Below, in pieces: positions 58,650 to 64,000 of a stretch of DNA of 64,000 nt (position 1 is the stretch's first letter; each line of letters starts with the position of its first letter). Location: NCBI GenBank assembly GCA_012932295.1, contig JAAONU010000004.1, positions 28,188,304-28,252,303 of the forward strand. The letters are read 5' to 3'. Source of the stretch: Cyclina sinensis. Lineage: Eukaryota; Mollusca; Bivalvia; Venerida; Veneridae. The position numbers and the translations under genes were made by a program. A model generated the notes under the pieces. It worked only from the letters and a program-made list of their open reading frames with translations. It was not told where the DNA came from and made no database searches.

Positions 58650-60832
58650 TGCGAAAGCGGATTGCATTGAGACAATATCGTGTCAGAAAGTGTTGACCAG
58701 GGCTGCACCGTGGAGAACTTCGTTCAGTATGCACGCGCGAAACAAATGAAAGAAAAAGGCGAACTGTTTGTTGCGTTGCTCTCTTATATATAGAGGCATT
58801 GTAATAGAAGAAAGTACCGCGAAAGCGGGAATTTGCGGTGTTTAGAGCACTCAATTTGCGCGGCAGTAGCTCAGTAACGCCTGGGCCGAATTTTTAGCAG
58901 TTGGTATGAAATAACAATTAACGTTATAGAGCAAACGTTTGAGACCTCTCCGACGTCTGTACGTGTTCGGGATGCTGCAGGAGTTCTCCGTGCTTTTGAG
59001 TTCTCACAAAAACGGCATATTGAAATTACCATATATCACGTATACTATATATACAGGGTTTCCGCTGCAATTCGCCAATTTCGCAAATGGCGAAAAAATA
59101 TTTGAAAGTGGCGAAAAAAAAGCATAAAAATTTTTTTTCCGATGTATATTTAAGAAAATGCCCTAATTGATTGCTAATTGATAAATCCAGATGAAAGTTA
59201 TGAAAAGTGTTACTGCCAGCGGCGATTACATGTCGATTTGACATTATTGTCGACGGTCACATGTTGGGAGAATTACTCGCCGAAATTGCAAATTTTGAAA
59301 TTTGTTTTAGGCTGCTTGATTACATCGCTAGTGGAAAGCATTGTTAAAATAATTAAAAAGTATTTACTCCCACACAATTTAATATAGAACAACCAAAATT
59401 ATGTATATTTCTGCAGGAAACATAAAAATTTTCAATTGTCACATATTTTCGCACTCCGATTTTTTTTTATAATTATTTAAAACGAAAAGAAGCAATGTTC
59501 TGTTTAAAAATATTAAGTACAAAGACAAAAAAATTTAAGTACATTGGTGATGATGCCATTTTTCAGTAAGTGATTCAGATAAAGGGCTGCATTCTGTGAA
59601 TGTCTGCAAGTTTAATTTCTATACGCTAATAAAAGCCATGGTTTTATGTAGATCTAAGAAAACAGTGGAGGTATCAATATATCTGAACTTCTGGCTATCA
59701 TTTTTTTAAATTAAGAATATTGGCTATTATATTTTTAAGCCAGTGTGAGCCCTGATAATGATAAATCAGTTGTAATTTGTTGTATGATGTATGTAGATTT
59801 TAAAAAAATTAAAGTCAGAAAAATATTAGATTTATCATTTTTAAAATGCTTTAATGCCATAAAATATTCTTATCAGTTGAAGCTCTAGATATGTTGTAAA
59901 TTAAGTCTTTAAAAATGAGAAATTGAAAAATTTTTGACGGCCGGGAGCTTCCTCCCGGAACCCTCCCCATTGGCGGAAAAATAAAATTGGCCAGTGGAAA
60001 CCCTGTATATATATATAAGAATGCAGTTCCGCCGGGTTGAGCGCGAGCGGACTACATTGAGAAAATATCGTGTCAGGTAGTGTTGACCAGGGCTGCACCG
60101 TCGAGAAAATGGTTCAGTGTGCATGCGCGAAACAAATGAAAGAAAAAGGCGACCTGTTTGCTGCGTTGCTCTGTCATATATAGAGGCACTGTAATAGATG
60201 AAAGAACCGCGAACGCGGGAATTTGCGATGTTTAGAGCACTCATTTTGCGCGACTGTAGCTCAGTAACGCCTGGGCCGATTTTCTTGCAGTTGGTATGAA
60301 ATAACAATTAACGTTATAGAGCAAACGTTTGAGACCTCTCCGATGTCTGTACGTGTTCGGGATGCTGCAGAAGAGCTCCGTGTTCTTGAGTTTTCAAAAA
60401 ACACGGCGTATAGAAATTACCATATATAACGTATACTATATACATGTATAAGTATTCAGTTCCGCCGGGTAGAGCGTGAGCGAACTGCATTGAGACAATA
60501 TCTTGTCAAAAAGTGTTGACAAGGACTGCACCTTGGAGAACTTCGTTCAGTATGCACGCGCGAATCAAAAGAAAGAAAAAGGCGAACTGTTTGCTGCGTT
60601 GCTCTCTCATATATAGAGGCATTGTAATAGAAGAAAGAACCTCGAACGCGGGAATTTGCGCTGTTTAGAGCACTCAATTTGCGCGGCAGTAGCTCAGTAA
60701 CGCCTGGGCCGAATTTTTAGCAGTTGGTATTAAATAAACATTGGCGTTACAGGCAAGCGTTTGAGACCTCTCTGACGTCTGTACGTGTTCGGGATGCTGC
60801 AGGAGAGCTCCGTGTTTTTGAGTTCTGAAAAA
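58650..60832. repeat. 433-bp tandem triplication, interrupted by an hAT-like element
   Basis: Three diverged copies: 58650-59053, 60014-60445 and 60446-60832. Shared words in order: GTGTTGACCAGGGCTGCACC, GGCGAACTGTTTG, TATATAGAGGCATTGTAATA, GCGGGAATTTGCG, GTAGCTCAGTAACGCCTGGG, CAAACGTTTGAGACCTCTC, CTGTACGTGTTCGGGATGCT. The period between copies 2 and 3 is 433 bp (CAGTTCCG at 60024 and 60457). Minus-strand ORFs that share MSALN..NSR..G are repeats of the same sequence and show no known domain. Confidence 0.85.
59054..60005. mobile_element. hAT-like non-autonomous element (952 bp) with perfect 8-bp target duplication
   Basis: Ends CAGGGTTTCCGCTG and CAGTGGAAACCCTG, inverse with one mismatch. 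It is flanked by TATATATA at 59046-59053 and 60006-60013, the 8-bp duplication characteristic of hAT transposition. The flanks are AT repeats, so the exact match is slightly less telling. The interior is AT-rich with no transposase; near the right end GGGAGCTTCCTCCCGG forms a small hairpin. Confidence 0.85.
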
Positions 60833-63800
60833 CCATTTAGTGCGTGAGCTTCCTGTTATAAATGAACCGAAACATGTTGTTTTAGACCAATAACTCATCA
60901 GGAAACATTAATTGATATGTGTAATTGTTTTGATGGGTGTGCATTGAACATACATTTTTGTCTTGTACGAAATTTCAAACCATATTAATTCAGTTTCCAA
61001 ACATAAACAATCTGACACCGCTATTATATAATGTAAATTAAATAATAAACTTGTCTGAGCAAGAATTAGGAATAGACTCGTCTAATTCTGGGCACGTGGT
61101 ATAGCCCTATATATACAGCCAATTCCCAGTGCAGTGGGCTGAGGGAGATAAACATCGGTAATAGGGAACTTTGAAGCGTCTTTTCTGTACGGAAAATTGC
61201 CAGTATTATATTCCTATATGTACAATTGGAGCGGGGTTAGTGTTATCCAATATTATGTAATTCTATGCTTTGATTGGCTGTTAGAAGATCCGATTATTGC
61301 CGAAGCATTACGTATTTTTACGATGTGCTACCTGTTCATGAATCAATTTGCTAAGTTGTGTTATTCCGGAAATCCTCAGAGAGAATCACGTGACTGTCTG
61401 GTAACATTGAATGCTATTGTTTTGAAATCTATTAATAGTTACAAGTAACTGATAAGAGATAAAGGTAACTTTTTGAAGGTTGGCAAAAATATGGCGGTTG
61501 GTAAAAATGCAAAACAAAGTAATTTTATAATTACAGTTACAAAGTCAGTTTTCATCAAACAGTTCAGTATTTTATATCATTTAAAAGGTCTGTAAACTCA
61601 TATTTTACATATTTAAAAAATAATTGTCAAAACTGTTTACATTTTTGTTTGTAAATGGTTAAACTTAGTGCATCTAAGCTGTTAGAAAAATGGTGGAAAA
61701 TGCTGAAACGACAGATATAAATAAGTTTAGTTTTCTTTTTTCAAAGCAAAAATTCAAAATCTGCTTACATTTTCAAAATATGAATTTAAAGAGCCTTCAA
61801 ATGATGTAGAATGGTACAACATTTAAATTTAATGTTTTCAAATAACAAAATTCGGCTCAAGAAGAAAAAAAGTTATCTAAAGTTAAAAATTCTGTCGGGT
61901 TCCCGGTCGTACTTTGCTACGACAGTGACTGTGTCTCACCTGGTCTTTATGTTGAATTATATCAAAGTAATCAAAGCATGGTCATAGTTTATTATCACCA
62001 TTGATATTACAAGTATATTTGTTATTCTAATCAAGCATGTTTGTTATTCTGTTCAAGCATGTTATTCCATTTGGTTACATAACAAAACAAACCAAGTTTC
62101 AGTATCATAAATATCACCATTAACATCAAGAGATATATGGAAATAAAAGGTTGAACAAATATGTTGTTGTTGTTCTTCTTCAAAAAATGTGCATTACCTT
62201 AGTTATAATATGTATGATCAGGCAGGTCTTCAATTTAAAGATATATATAAATTAAATTTCTTTTATTGGCATCTGCAAACAAAAAAGAGTGCTGTAGATT
62301 AAGGTTCCTTAAAAATACAGTAAAACCGTACACTCAAATGGACATAAGTCCATTTGAATTTTTCTTGTTTATGCATTGTTTGCTTACGGATTCTTAATTA
62401 TTGTTTGACTGGGAGATTCAAAATGGAACATCCGATCTGCAGTACTATAGTATTCTAAAGGTTTCTGTAAAATACTTTGCTTCCTAGGCTCCTAGTAAGT
62501 CTGGATCATTGCGATATAGACAGAACAGGGTCTCACGTGCACGCATGCTCTAAGTCCTGTTGGTTCTCATGAATGGTGATAAGTTTGATAGTTGATTATT
62601 ATAGTATTGTAGGGTTCTGTTACTTAGGTTGTGAAAACAGATGTTGGTATCAATAAATATTCTAACCAACAGTTATAGGTTTTGAGCGTGTTTAAACTCG
62701 TCGTTAAGGTTTTATGATTATACGCAATTAGATCGCATAGATATTCATTTCATAAAACTCTTATCATTTTTAATCATAGTTCCAATATTAGTTTGTTTTT
62801 ACATAAAAAAATAATCATTGCAATAACTGTATATAATACTGATTCCATACTTAATTTGTACAAATAAGTATTGGGATTCGTTTCTGTGTTGTTTGTTTGG
62901 TTCAGTATTTAGCTAGCTGAGAAGAAACGCCACAATACTAGTTTGCATCTTTATCGGTCAAGGTTTATGCACATGTAAAAGATTCATTCAAATGACTTAT
63001 TTTGCTTAAAATGTTTATACGGTGATCGAAATGATAAATGACTCTAGACGTTTACTTTAAGAATTTCAAAGTTAAATGTCAAAAAATGTTAAATGTCATT
63101 CAGAAAAAAATCCTGTGATTTTATAGATGTTTCCTTAATTTTTATAACATGCGTATTTGCTAAAATTGACTTTTTGTGCCAAATAACGCGTGACTTCTTT
63201 TTGCGCTGAAGTCGACGTCGTTTATATTGCTATGTCACGCCATTTTACGCCAAAGAGGACGTTGTTTTTTTACATTAAAATTACATCATTTTTACGCCGA
63301 AATTGGACATTGTTTATAACAAATGTTAATATAATATCATTCACCTGAAGAAGAATCAAATAAACTCGAAACGCGTAGTGAACAATTGGCAGTTTGTCTT
63401 CCTTTATTCATTTATAAAGTTAAATGTCATAAAATTGGAACGTTTGAAATAAGTTCATTCAGAATCAACACTTTTACTGTCTGTTGTTCACGCACTTGGA
63501 TTGTTTGAAGAGAACTGAATAAATAGGATTACATTAGAGGGTTTGGTCATGAGGTTGGGGACAGGGTAATATCACTTCTAATCACTTGACAAATGGTTTT
63601 GATTAGGCTTTTCCCTAAGAGAAATCCCGTCATATCAAGACTCGTGTTACTGAAAGCTCCGGTATATCTTTTGTTTGAATTTTCCATCACTGTACAAAAC
63701 ATTTTCATTTAGGTCAACATACACATTGAGAGAAAGGGGGATGAGATATATTGGTTTTTGCGGGAACAAATGCCAAAGAAAATAGTGGCAGTGAATAAAC

Positions 63801-64000
63801 CTGTCTGGTCAAACTGTAAAAGCAAGACTGATTTAAGTATTAATAAGAAATTATAAAGGATAACTATAGGGTTAGTTTTCTCTTTAGCCTAATAGCAAAC
63901 AAAATCAAACATAATATCCCTTATCAAAGAAGTTTTGTTTTTTTGACAATTGCCGTTTCTTTAGTTTGTTTCCGTTAACATTGATGTACGGTGATAAGTA
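60833..64000. other. Intergenic, nothing recognised
   Basis: AT-rich; longest plus-strand ORF 83 codons (61197-61448) without recognisable motifs. No splice-supported exon with family features was found. A neighbouring gene may begin past the window edge. Confidence 0.45.

Noticed and set aside
58860..58890. GTAGCTCAGTAACGCCTGGG as a tRNA A box (three copies)
   Set aside because: No B box at the right distance and no foldable tRNA; it belongs to the 433-bp tandem unit.
63345..63385. Hammerhead-ribozyme-like words CTGAAGA and CGAAAC, spaced as in Penelope-associated ribozymes
   Set aside because: The sequence between them does not form a stem II, and no convincing stems I or III were found. 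A covariance-model search would settle it.

Overview
Eukaryotic, AT-rich nuclear DNA with intron-rich animal genes, most likely from a bivalve mollusc. This is inferred from four metazoan-type genes with GT-AG introns and from many copies of non-autonomous elements with GGAC-type microsatellites and internal tandem repeats, which resemble the 'pearl'/HINE elements described in bivalves. No bacterial, organellar or viral genes were seen.

Layout. (1) 131-13785, minus: 5' part of a reticulophagy regulator (RETREG/FAM134) gene. Seven coding exons are visible and the C-terminal part lies beyond the left edge. Its 9.7-kb first intron is packed with pearl-like repeats, a dead Tc1 element and a 1-kb inverted-repeat element. 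(2) 13786-19487: intergenic, with a LINE fragment, a tandem-repeat element and a 1,066-bp inverted-repeat element ending about 210 bp before the next start codon. (3) 19488-31704, plus: complete gamma-tubulin gene, 13 coding exons, 457 aa, with nested repeats in its last intron. (4) 34662-39262, minus: complete RPL37A, 92 aa, whose first coding exon holds only the ATG behind a TOP-like pyrimidine start. (5) 41165-50133, plus: complete ZNF622/Rei1 60S-maturation factor, 8 coding exons, 405 aa. Its sixth intron begins with a ~1.9-kb, 36-bp minisatellite whose unit includes the splice donor. (6) 50134-64000: no recognisable gene; a second dead Tc1 element, an 86-bp minisatellite, a 433-bp triplication carrying an hAT-like insertion, and homopolymer tracts.

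Relations between genes. RPL37A (a 60S protein) and ZNF622 (a factor that matures pre-60S particles) are head to head and about 1.9 kb apart, so shared regulation is possible. Gamma-tubulin and RPL37A converge. RETREG and gamma-tubulin are divergent. The repeat landscape is the most unusual part: several families with different sequence share an internal period close to 145 bp and an ACAAGAG-type terminus, and one family carries arrays of consensus DR1/DR2 nuclear-receptor half-sites.
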